From the NCBI GenBank assembly GCA_965248975.1, contig CBDFKU010000005.1:1-64000 (forward strand): DNA of 64,000 nucleotides, read 5' to 3'. Source of the stretch: CBDFKU01 sp965248975 (GTDB taxonomy: Bacteria > Chloroflexota > Dehalococcoidia > Lucifugimonadales > JAGWBF01). A program made the translations under genes and the position numbers. Positions 27,119-35,120 of the stretch are shown here, in pieces (position 1 is the first letter of the stretch; each line of letters starts with the position of its first letter). Under the pieces are notes generated by a model. It saw only the letters and a list, made by a program, of their open reading frames with translations. It did not search any database and was not told the origin of the DNA.

Positions 27119-28045
27119 ATGACTGATCTGGTGAAGGACAAGGTAGCGATAGTTACGGGTGCCGGCAGAGGTATCGGCCGTGGTGTGGCCTTGCTGATGG
27201 CTTCCGAGGGCGCCAAGGTAGTAGTTGTGGACCCCGGGGTCGCCATGGACGGCAGCGGCTTCGACGCGTCCCTCGCGGAGCAGGTAGTCACAGAGATCAC
27301 CGACGCCGGAGGCATCGCCATCGCCTGTCATGAGTCTGTGGCCACCATGGAGGGCGGCGAGAGCATCGTCAAGACGGCGGTGGACAGCTTCGGTAAGCTG
27401 GACATCGTGGTCACCTGCGCGGGGATCCTGCGGGACCGCATGATATTCAACATGTCCGAGCAGGAGTGGGACGACGTGATCGCTGTCCACCTGAAGGGCA
27501 CATTCAGCGTGGTCAAAAACGCCTGTATACTGTTTCGTCAGCAGCGATCGGGCCACATCGTCACCTTCAGCTCGACCTCGGGGCTCTACGGAAACCCCGG
27601 CCAGGCCAACTATGGCGCCGCCAAGGACGGCATCGCCGGCTTTACCCGCGTGGTAGCCAGGGATATGGGCAGGTACGGCATCACCGCCAACTCCGTGGCG
27701 CCCAGCGCCGTCACACGCATGACCGTGGGACTCCCGGACCAGGTAGGTACAGTTGCCGAGCGGGGCATCACAGGGGCGGCCGCGGCCGCTGTGGAGGGAG
27801 TGAGAGGCCAGCCCGAGGACGTCGCCCCCTTCGTAGTGTGGCTATCCTCCGACGAGGCGGCCCACGTCAACGGGCACGTATTCCACGTCTCGGGAGGCGT
27901 GGTAAGCCTGTTAAACGAGCCGGAGGCCGTAAAGAGCATCCACAAAGAGGGCCGATGGACTGTGGAGGAGCTTATCCGCGTCTTCCCGGCTACCATCGGG
28001 ATCGACCTGCCCAACCCTACATCACAGCCACCGCCGCAAGCCTAG
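27119..28045 (+). CDS. SDR-family 3-hydroxyacyl-CoA dehydrogenase-like protein, copy 2
   Basis: A 308-residue paralog of the preceding SDR with the same length and motifs (VTGAGRGIGRGVA, CAGIL, FSSTSGLYG, YGAAK). The N-terminal 200 residues are strongly alike by eye; the C-terminal 100 differ, with VNGHVFHVSGGVVSL here instead of VNAQTFLVYDGEVSL. That pattern points to tandem duplication followed by change in the substrate-binding region. It is probably co-transcribed with the first copy. Confidence 0.88.
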   Translation: MTDLVKDKVAIVTGAGRGIGRGVALLMASEGAKVVVVDPGVAMDGSGFDASLAEQVVTEITDAGGIAIACHESVATMEGGESIVKTAVDSFGKLDIVVTCAGILRDRMIFNMSEQEWDDVIAVHLKGTFSVVKNACILFRQQRSGHIVTFSSTSGLYGNPGQANYGAAKDGIAGFTRVVARDMGRYGITANSVAPSAVTRMTVGLPDQVGTVAERGITGAAAAAVEGVRGQPEDVAPFVVWLSSDEAAHVNGHVFHVSGGVVSLLNEPEAVKSIHKEGRWTVEELIRVFPATIGIDLPNPTSQPPPQA

Positions 28046-28088
28046 GACCCGGTTCCGGCCGTCCTCAGGGCCCGACGCTACGGGTGGA

Positions 28089-28661
28089 CTAATCCAGAGA
28101 AGCCTGGGCGGGAGCATCCCTCAGCGCAAGCTTCTCGTCACGTATTTCCAGCCAGCGGTCCTTGTTGATCTCCATGAGCATGAAGTCCATGCCGCTTCGC
28201 CGGACGTTGTTGGCCGGCGAGAAGCCGCATTTCTGGAAGGCGCGTTGGGCCCGCTTGTTCCAGACCAGGGTGTGCAGATAGAGGCGCTCCATCCTCGTGT
28301 TCGAAAACAGGTAGTCCAGCAACGTTACGAAAGCGTCGTAGCCGTAGCCGCGGCCCCAGTATTCCCGGTCTCCGATTACGATCCCCACCTCGGCCTGCTT
28401 GTTGACAGTATCCATGTCGTAGTACATGCAGTTTCCCATGTACGTGCCGTCCACGGCGTCGATGGCGAAACGTCCCGATGAGGGCGTTGGATACCGGAGT
28501 TGGTCCCTGAACAGACGGAGGAACTCGTCGTAGGACATCCTGAGGGGAGGCGCCGCGTCCAGACGGGCTATCTCCTCATCGGACCGCCAGCGGTAATCCA
28601 ACTCCGCGTCCTCGAGGCGTTTGCCCCTGAGGATGACCTTTCCTCCTACCAGCCGCACCAC
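28089..28661 (-). CDS. GNAT-family N-acetyltransferase
   Basis: A 190-residue acetyltransferase of the RimJ/RimL type. LRGKRLEDAELDYRW opens the domain, VGIVIGDREYWGRGYGYDA contains the acetyl-CoA pyrophosphate loop, and NKRAQRAFQKCGF is the C-terminal signature. The acceptor is unknown. The start is a GTG; two adjacent GTGs are possible. Confidence 0.87.
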   Translation of the reverse strand: MVRLVGGKVILRGKRLEDAELDYRWRSDEEIARLDAAPPLRMSYDEFLRLFRDQLRYPTPSSGRFAIDAVDGTYMGNCMYYDMDTVNKQAEVGIVIGDREYWGRGYGYDAFVTLLDYLFSNTRMERLYLHTLVWNKRAQRAFQKCGFSPANNVRRSGMDFMLMEINKDRWLEIRDEKLALRDAPAQASLD

Positions 28662-28677
28662 GTCAATCTACCGCCGG

Positions 28678-29142
28678 TTAGCCAAGCGGCAGCACCCTTT
28701 CCCTGATCATATCCAGAGCCTTGTCCAGCATGCGGGCCTCGTTGGCGTAGGAAAGGCTCTTCTGTGCTTTTTCTGAAGGGAACCATTCCACGTCATCGAA
28801 CTCGGGATCGTGCAGGTCTGTTGAGCCGCCCTTATGGGCCATCAGGTAGAAATGGACGGTCTTGTTACAGCGGACCCTGTCATCGGGAGTAACAAACCAG
28901 TAGTTGATGCTCCCTATGGGGGCCTCTATGGCCACCTCCAGGCCCGTCTCTTCTCTCACTTCGCGAAGGGCCGTTTCCTCTAGGCTCTCTCCGGTGTCCG
29001 GAGTGCCTTTGGGCAGGCTCCACCGAGCGGGCCGTCTCCGACCGCAAAGCACGGCCTCTATCTGGCCGTCGACGATCCTGTATACGATTCCCCCCGCCGA
29101 TACATGCCTCTCAACCCTTCGTCCGGGTCCTCTTTCGTTCAA
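28678..29142 (-). CDS. NUDIX hydrolase
   Basis: A 154-residue protein with an intact Nudix box, from the glycine of GTPDTGES to REVREETGLE, which binds Mg2+ and cleaves nucleoside diphosphates linked to another group. The preceding RWSLPKG is standard. The start is TTG at 29142 with GAGGAAAA upstream. It lies 16 bases before the GNAT gene on the same strand, probably one transcript. The substrate is unknown. Confidence 0.88.
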   Translation of the reverse strand: MNERGPGRRVERHVSAGGIVYRIVDGQIEAVLCGRRRPARWSLPKGTPDTGESLEETALREVREETGLEVAIEAPIGSINYWFVTPDDRVRCNKTVHFYLMAHKGGSTDLHDPEFDDVEWFPSEKAQKSLSYANEARMLDKALDMIRERVLPLG

Positions 29143-29708
29143 TTTTCCTCACCACCAAGGGTCCAGGAGTGTAGAAATCACGTCGGTCGGCCGACGGTCG
29201 GGCCCCACCCGACCAGTCGTAATCTCGGTCGGCCCTCCGTGGTCAGCCTTATCTGGTGCAATTCTAGTTCGCCCGATTAATCAAGTCAAGGTAAGGACCA
29301 TGTGTCGCTCAAATGCGATTTGACATCCCGCAAAGGCCCGGGGTACCATTCCATCAGACCCTGAAACCAGACCCTGGAACCTGGGGGTGGGTGGGGGTGG
29401 ACTATTGAACGTCGCTTTGAGGTCCGTCCGTGATGCCGGTCCTGACCGCATCGGAGATCCAATTAGCCTATGCTTAATGCACCCCGGCGATACGGCCGCT
29501 GATACGGTACCCCTCCGCTGGTCGCAAGCATAACCGGCCCTGCAAGCCTTAGCTAGCTCCTCAAAACGGTCTCGCCTGCGTGGTGCCTCTCCCGATCTAC
29601 CAAGAATACGGGCTTGTCCGCGAGCACAGCGCTAGACTACCCGTTCCTCTCTACAGTCAGCCGTTCCGCATATCTCCACGGTCAAAAATCCGCTGCGAAA
29701 GGAATGAA
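29143..29708 (+). promoter_or_regulatory. Promoter and ~350-nt leader of the first panD cassette
   Basis: TTGACA (29320-29325), an 18-base spacer and TACCAT (29344-29349) give a good promoter within the block GCGATTTGACATCCC (29315-29329), which is identical to 30985-30999 before the second cassette. The leader to the start at 29709 holds a G-rich tract (29383-29400) and CTGCAAGCCTTAGC (29540-29553). The same element appears in the second leader at a matching distance. No convincing gene lies in the interval, so a cis-regulatory RNA is possible. Confidence 0.6.
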
Positions 29709-30089
29709 ATGAGAAACGTACTGAGATCAAAAATTCACAGGGCATATGTTACAGGCTGCAACCCGGATTATATCGGCAGCATCATTGTCGACCGGGACCC
29801 GATGGAAAAGTCGGCCTTTGGGACTACGAGAAGGTACTGATCTGCGACGTCAACAACGGTAACCGCTGGGAAACGTACGTTCTTCCCGGACCGCGTGGGT
29901 CGGGTGTGGTATCGGTGCAGGGAGCCGAGGCCCTGCTCTGCGAAGAAGGCCACTGCGTTATTATTTGTCCTTCGAGGTCTCGGACCAGCCCATAGAGCCC
30001 CGGTGATCCTGGTCGACGAGCAGAACCGTTTCGTGGAGTACCTGGAAGGAGTCAGGGATGAGCAGCCGGTTTACGGAACAAGACACTGA
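29709..30089 (+). pseudogene. panD: Aspartate 1-decarboxylase, copy 1, frameshifted
   Basis: The start MRNVLRSKIHRAYVT and the self-cleavage site NPDYIGS match the intact panD at 31368. Near 29810 the frame breaks. Skipping frames restores YEKVLICDVNNG and ETYVLPGPRGSGVVSVQGAEA, then a second break near 29965, and a third near 30003 before VILVDEQNRFVEYLEGV. Each break is explained by one missing base. The product as written is a 44-residue stub. The ribosome binding site AAAGGA and the downstream overlap with the methyltransferase start (30058) are kept. It is either a young pseudogene or carries base-calling deletions. Confidence 0.82.
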
Positions 30090-30906
30090 ATCCTTCTACG
30101 ACGCGGAGGATGCTTTATATCGCTCCTTCTGGGACGAAGAAGGTAGCCTCCACTGGGGCATCTTCGACGAAAGCACCGGGGATGACTTCCTAAGAGCTTG
30201 CGCCAACCTCAACCGGATAATGGCCCTGAGGGCCGCACTGGACCCAGACTCCAGGGTCCTCGATCTGGGGTGTGGCAACGGGAACACCGCTACCTGGCTC
30301 TGCCGGACCGCCGGTTGCCGGGTTACCGGCGTGGACCTCAGCGGGGTTCGGATAGGCAACGCCAATGCCGACCGGGAGAGGCTAGACGATCCGGTCAAAG
30401 CACGCCTCAGCTTCAAAAAGGCATCCGCGACGGCATTGCCTTTTGACGACGGCTCCTTTACCCACGTCTGGAGCCAGGCGGCCATCTATCACATCCACGA
30501 CAAAGGGTCGGCTCTCAGCGAAGCCCATCGGGTACTGGAGGACGGAGGCATTTTAGTTTTCGACGATCTCATCAAGCCCAGGCCCGATATAAGCACCGCC
30601 GCGCAGACTTACGTCTACGACCGCCTCATCTTCGACACGCCCTTCAGCTTCCACTCTTACCAGGAAGCCCTCAAGAATACCGGGTTTCTAGTGCAGTATG
30701 CCGAAGATATCTCCCAGCATCTCAGAAAGAGCTATACTCACCTTGGTATAGAGGCTCGCCAAAAGAGCGAGCAAACGGGCGACAAGTTCCACGAGCTGTC
30801 CAACGCCTATGACCACATGATACAAGCCGTTTGCGACGGCGAGCTCGGCTGGGGCCTTTACCTGTGCCGCAAGAATGGGGGTCCACCCGCCCGAGCGGTC
30901 TCCTAG
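30058..30906 (+). CDS. SAM-dependent N-methyltransferase, sarcosine/dimethylglycine type, copy 1
   Basis: A 282-residue class I methyltransferase. SAM-binding motif I is VLDLGCGNGNTATWL; motif II region is CRVTGVDLSGVRIG. Before the fold, FYDAEDALYRSFWDEEGSLHWGIFD resembles the N-terminus of glycine-sarcosine and dimethylglycine methyltransferases, and HVWSQAAIYHIHD and YVYDRLIFD fit the same family. Such enzymes methylate the amino group of small amino acids. It begins inside the end of the broken panD copy, so beta-alanine is the obvious candidate substrate (inference). The copy at 31721 is a close paralog. Confidence 0.85.
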   Translation: MSSRFTEQDTESFYDAEDALYRSFWDEEGSLHWGIFDESTGDDFLRACANLNRIMALRAALDPDSRVLDLGCGNGNTATWLCRTAGCRVTGVDLSGVRIGNANADRERLDDPVKARLSFKKASATALPFDDGSFTHVWSQAAIYHIHDKGSALSEAHRVLEDGGILVFDDLIKPRPDISTAAQTYVYDRLIFDTPFSFHSYQEALKNTGFLVQYAEDISQHLRKSYTHLGIEARQKSEQTGDKFHELSNAYDHMIQAVCDGELGWGLYLCRKNGGPPARAVS

Positions 30907-31367
30907 ATGGGGTAAGTTCCTATCTGAAAACGGTCTGAATAGCTCCGAAAATCCCCTCAAAATGGCCGCCCCGCGACCTCAGACGCGATTTGACATCCCC
31001 GGAAAATGCGGGTATCATTCCACAAGTTTTTAGACCTTGGTGTGATCTTGAGTTGGGGGAGGTGTGATCTTTGAATCGAAGCCTGAGCTCTGCGGTTCAA
31101 GCTAGAATGGGTCACTCCCATAATCGCCCCAGCCCGTACTCGAACCGTTACGGACGTACTTCCGGTAACCCGCGACGTTGCTCCCGCCCGAGATACCACG
31201 TCCCCTGCGAGCCTTAGCCGCAACCAAAAAATTCCCACGTATACCGGCCTCTCTCTTATCCACACTCTAAGCCATGGATACGTGGCCAGACCCGAACACG
31301 ATGCATCGGCCATCCGATCCATCCCCCCACACCACTCAACCAACAATTTTGATCTTGTGAGGCGAAG
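30907..31367 (+). promoter_or_regulatory. Promoter and ~350-nt leader of the second panD cassette
   Basis: TTGACA (30990-30995), a 17-base spacer and TATCAT (31013-31018) form a strong promoter. The leader holds a G-rich tract (31054-31063) and CTGCGAGCCTTAGC (31205-31218). Promoter-to-block distance is 192 bases here and 196 in the first cassette; block-to-ATG is 150 and 156. That spacing shows the two leaders are homologous. Nothing protein-coding is convincing. A riboswitch or other structured RNA is possible, but I do not recognise a known class. Confidence 0.62.
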
Positions 31368-31724
31368 ATGCGAAATTTACTAAGATCCAAGATTCACCGG
31401 GCGTATATCACACAGGCGAACCCGGATTACATAGGCAGCATCGTCATCGACACAGACTTGATGGAAAAGGTCGACCTCTGGGAATATGAGAAAGTACTAA
31501 TCTGCGATATCGACAACGGGGCCCGGTTCGAGACCTACGCGATCCTCGGGGAGCGAGGCTCCGGAACCATCGCGGTGCAGGGCGCCGCGGCGAAGCTTGT
31601 TCAGGAGGGCGACTGCATTATCATCATGTCCTTCGACGCCAGCGACCAGCCCGTCGAACCCAAAATGATCCTGGTGAACGAGCGCAACGAATTTGTAGAA
31701 TACCTGGGGAAAGTCAAAGTATGA
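31368..31724 (+). CDS. panD: Aspartate 1-decarboxylase, intact copy
   Basis: A 118-residue pyruvoyl enzyme that decarboxylates L-aspartate to beta-alanine. The proenzyme cleaves itself at Gly23-Ser24 in NPDYIGSIVID, where the serine becomes the pyruvoyl group. The family's Lys8, His10 and Tyr21 are in place, as are RFETYAI and the ERGSG turn. The usual Asn of the VNGAAA motif is Gln here (VQGAAA), a conservative change near the active site. Its stop overlaps the next start (ATGA at 31721), so it is translationally coupled to a methyltransferase. No panB or panC is nearby, arguing for a role other than pantothenate synthesis. Confidence 0.93.
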   Translation: MRNLLRSKIHRAYITQANPDYIGSIVIDTDLMEKVDLWEYEKVLICDIDNGARFETYAILGERGSGTIAVQGAAAKLVQEGDCIIIMSFDASDQPVEPKMILVNERNEFVEYLGKVKV

Positions 31725-32548
31725 CCAGCCGGTTCACGGAGCAGGACACTCAGCGCTACTACGATGCTGAGGACGCGATCTACCGGTCCCTCTGGGATTC
31801 CGGAGGTAGCGTGCACTGGGGGTTGTTCGACCGTACCACCGGCGATGATTTCCTCAAGGCGTGCTCCAACCTGAACGACGCCATGGCCAGGCGAGCTGAG
31901 ATAAATGGCAGTTCGAAGGTCCTGGACATCGGCTGCGGTAACGGCAATACCGCGTTCTGGATGTCCGATAGCTTCCGGTGTAACGTAACCGGCATCGATC
32001 TGAGCGGTGTTCGTGTAGGCAACGCCGTGAAAGGCCTGGAGAGCCAGCCGGCCGGGATCAGGGAGCTCGTCAGCTTCAAACAGGGGTCGGCCACGGAGCT
32101 TCCTTTCGACGACGGCCACTTCACCCATGTTTGGAGCCAGGCCACCTTTTACCACGTTCACGACAAACAGGCGGTCCTGAGGGAAGCATACAGGGTGCTG
32201 AGAGCCGGGGGGACCTTGGTGTTCGATGACCTGTTCAAGCCGAAGCGGGAAATCAGCCAGTCCGCTCAGACCTACGTATACGACAGGCTTCTTTTCGATA
32301 CCGAGTTCAACTTCCGGTCATACCAGGATTCCCTCATGAGCTGCGGTTTCCGGATGCTGGATGCCCAGGACCTGTCGGATCATCTGAAGACGAGCTATGC
32401 CTGTCTGGCGAAGATGGCGCGGATCAAGGTCGAGGAAGACATGGAGCACCGGGATAAGCTCCAGGCGCTGGCGACAGCCTACGAAGAGACGGTGCGGGCG
32501 GTGGATAACGGCGAGTTGGGCTGGGGCCTTTACGTATGCCAGAAGTGA
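31721..32548 (+). CDS. SAM-dependent N-methyltransferase, sarcosine/dimethylglycine type, copy 2
   Basis: A 275-residue paralog of the enzyme at 30058, about three residues in five identical by eye. VLDIGCGNGNTAFWM binds SAM; YYDAEDAIYRSLWDSGGSVHWGLFD and FTHVWSQATFYHVHD match glycine-betaine-type N-methyltransferases. It is coupled by a 4-base overlap to intact panD and followed after 36 bases by another methyltransferase. Methylation of beta-alanine is the leading hypothesis; a lipid or polyketide substrate cannot be excluded. Confidence 0.86.
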   Translation: MTSRFTEQDTQRYYDAEDAIYRSLWDSGGSVHWGLFDRTTGDDFLKACSNLNDAMARRAEINGSSKVLDIGCGNGNTAFWMSDSFRCNVTGIDLSGVRVGNAVKGLESQPAGIRELVSFKQGSATELPFDDGHFTHVWSQATFYHVHDKQAVLREAYRVLRAGGTLVFDDLFKPKREISQSAQTYVYDRLLFDTEFNFRSYQDSLMSCGFRMLDAQDLSDHLKTSYACLAKMARIKVEEDMEHRDKLQALATAYEETVRAVDNGELGWGLYVCQK

Positions 32549-32584
32549 TTCCACTAGGGACTCCGGTCCACGACGGGGAACACG

Positions 32585-33211
32585 ATGCCTGAGGAGAGCA
32601 GGGTCCAGTGGGTCTACTCTTCCCAAAACAACCAGGAGCTGGCCGAGCGATACGACGAGTGGGCAAAAGAGTACGACACTGACCTGGCCCGTGACTTTGA
32701 GTGGCTATCGCCTCAACGGGCGGCCGAGTCCTGCGCGCAGCACGTTTCCAAGGATGCCCGCATCCTCGATGCCGGCGCCGGAACGGGCCTGGTTGGCGTG
32801 CTCCTGGACCGTCTGGGATACAAGCACATGGTCGCCATGGACTTGTCCCAGGGCATGCTGGAAGAGGCCCGCAAGAAGAACGTCTACTCAGAGTTCCACC
32901 AGATGGTCCTGGGCCAGGCCCTGGATTTTCCGAGCGATTCCTTCGACGCTGTAATAAGCGTGGGCGTCATGACAGTGGGCCACGCGCCTACCAGCTCTTT
33001 CGACGAGCTTGTCCGCATCACCAAGCCTGGCGGCTATATCGTCTTCACGCTGCGCCCCGACGTGTATAGGGGCGACGGGTTCCAGGAGAAGCAGGACTCG
33101 CTGGAAACAGCGGGAAGGTGGAAGCTGGCAGAAGTGTCCGAGGAGTTTCAGCCCCTCCCCAAGGGAGAGCCTGAGGTCTTCCACCAAGTCTGGGTTTACA
33201 GGGTTTCCTAG
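32585..33211 (+). CDS. Class I SAM-dependent methyltransferase, third in the cluster
   Basis: A 208-residue methyltransferase of a different subfamily from its two neighbours. ELAERYDEWAKEYDTD precedes motif I (ILDAGAGTGLVGVLL), followed by MDLSQGMLEEAR and ELVRITKPGGYIVFTLRPD. It resembles METTL27-like proteins of unknown substrate. It sits 36 bases after the dimethylglycine-type gene and 2 bases before a hydrolase gene, so it is likely the third gene of the intact panD operon and may add a further methyl group or act on a derivative. Confidence 0.82.
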   Translation: MPEESRVQWVYSSQNNQELAERYDEWAKEYDTDLARDFEWLSPQRAAESCAQHVSKDARILDAGAGTGLVGVLLDRLGYKHMVAMDLSQGMLEEARKKNVYSEFHQMVLGQALDFPSDSFDAVISVGVMTVGHAPTSSFDELVRITKPGGYIVFTLRPDVYRGDGFQEKQDSLETAGRWKLAEVSEEFQPLPKGEPEVFHQVWVYRVS

Positions 33212-33213
33212 TA

Positions 33214-34122
33214 GTGTCCAGCACATCCTTGGAGCAGGAAGGCCTGTCCCTTTTCGAAGCCGCCAGAGCGGCTTCGGTTCCCTTCAGCAGTGAGGTCAGC
33301 CCACAGGACGGGGAGATCGTATCCAACGGCCTCAAGTTCCACTACCTGGACTGGGGGCCCGAGAACCGGCCGACCATCCTCTTCCTCGACGGGGCGCTGC
33401 AGCAAGCCCATAGCTGGGACTTCATCGCGCTGGCCCTGAGCCATGAGTACCGTGTGCTGGCCCTGGACGCCCGGGGCCACGGCGACACCCAGTGGGCCAG
33501 CGACGGCGACTACTCACTGGATGCCCATCAGAAAGACCTGGACGGCTTCGTGGAGGCGATGGGACTGGACAGGTTCATCCTGGTGGGTCACTCCATGGGA
33601 GGGCGCAGCGCCTATGTGTTCGCCTCCCGACACCCGGCGATGCTCCAAGGCCTCGCCATCGTCGACGTGGGGCCCGAGGTGATGTCCCGGGGCCAGAGCC
33701 GCATCAGAAGGTTCCGGGAACTGCCCGACGAACTAGATTCCTACCTCGAGTTCGCCGATCGGGTCCAGGAGTATACGGGCCGCCCCAGGCAGCAGGTACT
33801 GGGGGCGCTGAAGTACAGCATCAGGCAGCGCTCGGACGGCAAGTGGACCTGGAAATACGACAAGCAACTGAGGTCATCGGACCATCGCCCTCTGACCTGG
33901 TCTTCGGAGAAGCTGTGGCGGTGCCTGGCCGACATCGACTGCCCCACCTTGGTGGTAAGAGGCGGAGACAGCGACATCTTCTCCAACGAAGTCCTGGAGA
34001 GGATGCTTGAGGTTATCCCCAACAGCACCTCGGCGGTAGTGCCCCGGGCGGGACACCTAGTGCAGGGGGACAACCCTACTGGCTTTCTGGAGGCGCTCCG
34101 TACCCTGCTGAACAGAGTTTAG
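33214..34122 (+). CDS. Alpha/beta-fold hydrolase
   Basis: A 302-residue alpha/beta hydrolase. The nucleophile elbow is GHSMGGRSA, with an upstream FLDGALQQAHSWDF loop in place of the common HG motif, and the C-terminal RAGHLVQGDNP supplies the catalytic His. The start is GTG, 2 bases after the methyltransferase stop, suggesting operon membership. It could act on esters or thioesters; no link to beta-alanine chemistry is evident from sequence. Confidence 0.83.
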   Translation: MSSTSLEQEGLSLFEAARAASVPFSSEVSPQDGEIVSNGLKFHYLDWGPENRPTILFLDGALQQAHSWDFIALALSHEYRVLALDARGHGDTQWASDGDYSLDAHQKDLDGFVEAMGLDRFILVGHSMGGRSAYVFASRHPAMLQGLAIVDVGPEVMSRGQSRIRRFRELPDELDSYLEFADRVQEYTGRPRQQVLGALKYSIRQRSDGKWTWKYDKQLRSSDHRPLTWSSEKLWRCLADIDCPTLVVRGGDSDIFSNEVLERMLEVIPNSTSAVVPRAGHLVQGDNPTGFLEALRTLLNRV

Positions 34123-34161
34123 GCGCGCCCTCCTGACAGGGACTTCCTCGGTCGCCCTGCC

Positions 34162-34836
34162 CTACTGGCGCACCATGACCTTCTGAGCCACTTCCATACC
34201 CACTACAACCTCGCCCTGCTCCAGGTCCAGGGTCATGGTCCCCTTGTAGTGGGCCATCTCCCTGACTTTGAGGGCGGCGCCGGGTTTGAGGCCGCTCTTG
34301 TCGAAGTATTCCAGCAGGCGGGAGTCTTCCTCGGGCACCCTCTCCACCACCGTGGACTCTCCCTCCTCGGTCTCTGCCAGGGGCTTCAACGGTGGGCGTT
34401 TGAGGTCGTCGCCGTAGCCGGGTATGGTCTGTCCGAAGGGGTTGGTCTTGGGATAGCCCAATGCCTTAGCCAATCTGTCCTCGACGTAGGGAGATATGGC
34501 GTGCTCCAGGCGGTGGGCTTCGGCGTGGGCCTTATGCCAGTCCACCCCCAGGAGCTCCGTCAGCATCCGCTCGGCCAGACGATGGCGCCTGACTACGGCC
34601 TCCCCCAACTCCCGGCCTCGTTCAGTGAAGTCCACCTCTTTGTCTCTGTTGATCTCTATAAGCTCCTGCTTGGACAGACGTTTCAAGGTGCCCACCACGG
34701 TGGCCACCGAGACGCTCATCACTTCCGCCAGTCGGGTAGGCATCACCCGCTCGTCCCGTTCTTTGAGCTTATAGATAGCCTGGAGGTAGTTCTCGACTAC
34801 CACGCTGACTTCCGGTTTCGGTTCACCTAATAGCAT
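34162..34836 (-). CDS. DtxR/MntR-family metal-dependent repressor
   Basis: A 224-residue metalloregulator. The N-terminal winged helix (VENYLQAIYKL, PTRLAEVMSVSVATVVGTLKRL), the metal-binding and dimerisation domain (RRHRLAERMLTELLGVDWHKAHAEAHRLEHA, residues about 90-120) and a C-terminal FeoA/SH3-like domain are in the standard order. It represses iron or manganese uptake genes when metal is plentiful. The ATG at 34836 follows GAGGTGG. A palindromic operator lies at 34865-34878. Two insertion sequences now separate it from an fbpC-like gene. Confidence 0.9.
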   Translation of the reverse strand: MLLGEPKPEVSVVVENYLQAIYKLKERDERVMPTRLAEVMSVSVATVVGTLKRLSKQELIEINRDKEVDFTERGRELGEAVVRRHRLAERMLTELLGVDWHKAHAEAHRLEHAISPYVEDRLAKALGYPKTNPFGQTIPGYGDDLKRPPLKPLAETEEGESTVVERVPEEDSRLLEYFDKSGLKPGAALKVREMAHYKGTMTLDLEQGEVVVGMEVAQKVMVRQ

Positions 34837-34864
34837 ATCCACCTCAACTACAACCAGCACGCAC

Positions 34865-34892
34865 TTAGCATATGCTAATCGTTGGCTAATGC
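34865..34892. promoter_or_regulatory. Palindromic operator of the DtxR-family regulator
   Basis: TTAGCATATGCTAA (34865-34878) is a perfect 14-bp palindrome 29 bases upstream of the regulator start, followed by a half-site TTGGCTAATGC. DtxR/MntR-family proteins typically bind such TTAG...CTAA palindromes, so this is probably their autoregulatory site. A related TTAACATATGTAA is at 36585-36597. Confidence 0.6.
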
Positions 34893-34998
34893 CTCCGTTT
34901 ATCGTCGAACCGCGTCTGAGCAGTCGGGGTCATTATAGCGCGGGGCCCACTTCGTGGCAATGGATTGGCTCCGTCCTTGGCCGAGTCCAGTGTGCCTA

Positions 34999-35008
34999 AA
35001 CTGCCGTC
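34999..35008 (+). repeat. Direct repeat outside the IS3-type element, left copy
   Basis: AACTGCCGTC occurs here and again at 36554-36563, each about 19 bases outside one end of the IS3-type element. It may be coincidence or mark the original target region; it is too far out to be a normal target-site duplication. Confidence 0.3.
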
Positions 35009-35120
35009 TGTAGGCCGTCAGCGATAATGGGACACATCGGAGGGTAAGAAAACCCGAGAGTTTGGAGGGTGGCGAGAGCTCCTGAAGTGAGGGTAGAGTT
35101 ACCCACAGAAAGGAGCAGAT

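Noticed and set aside
29383..29400. G-rich tract as a G-quadruplex
   Set aside because: Only three runs of three or more G are present plus one GG, so a stable four-run quadruplex is not supported.
29580..29708. Upstream extension of the first panD frame to 29580
   Set aside because: The sequence lies within the homologous leader shared with the second cassette, and panD similarity and the ribosome binding site begin at 29709.
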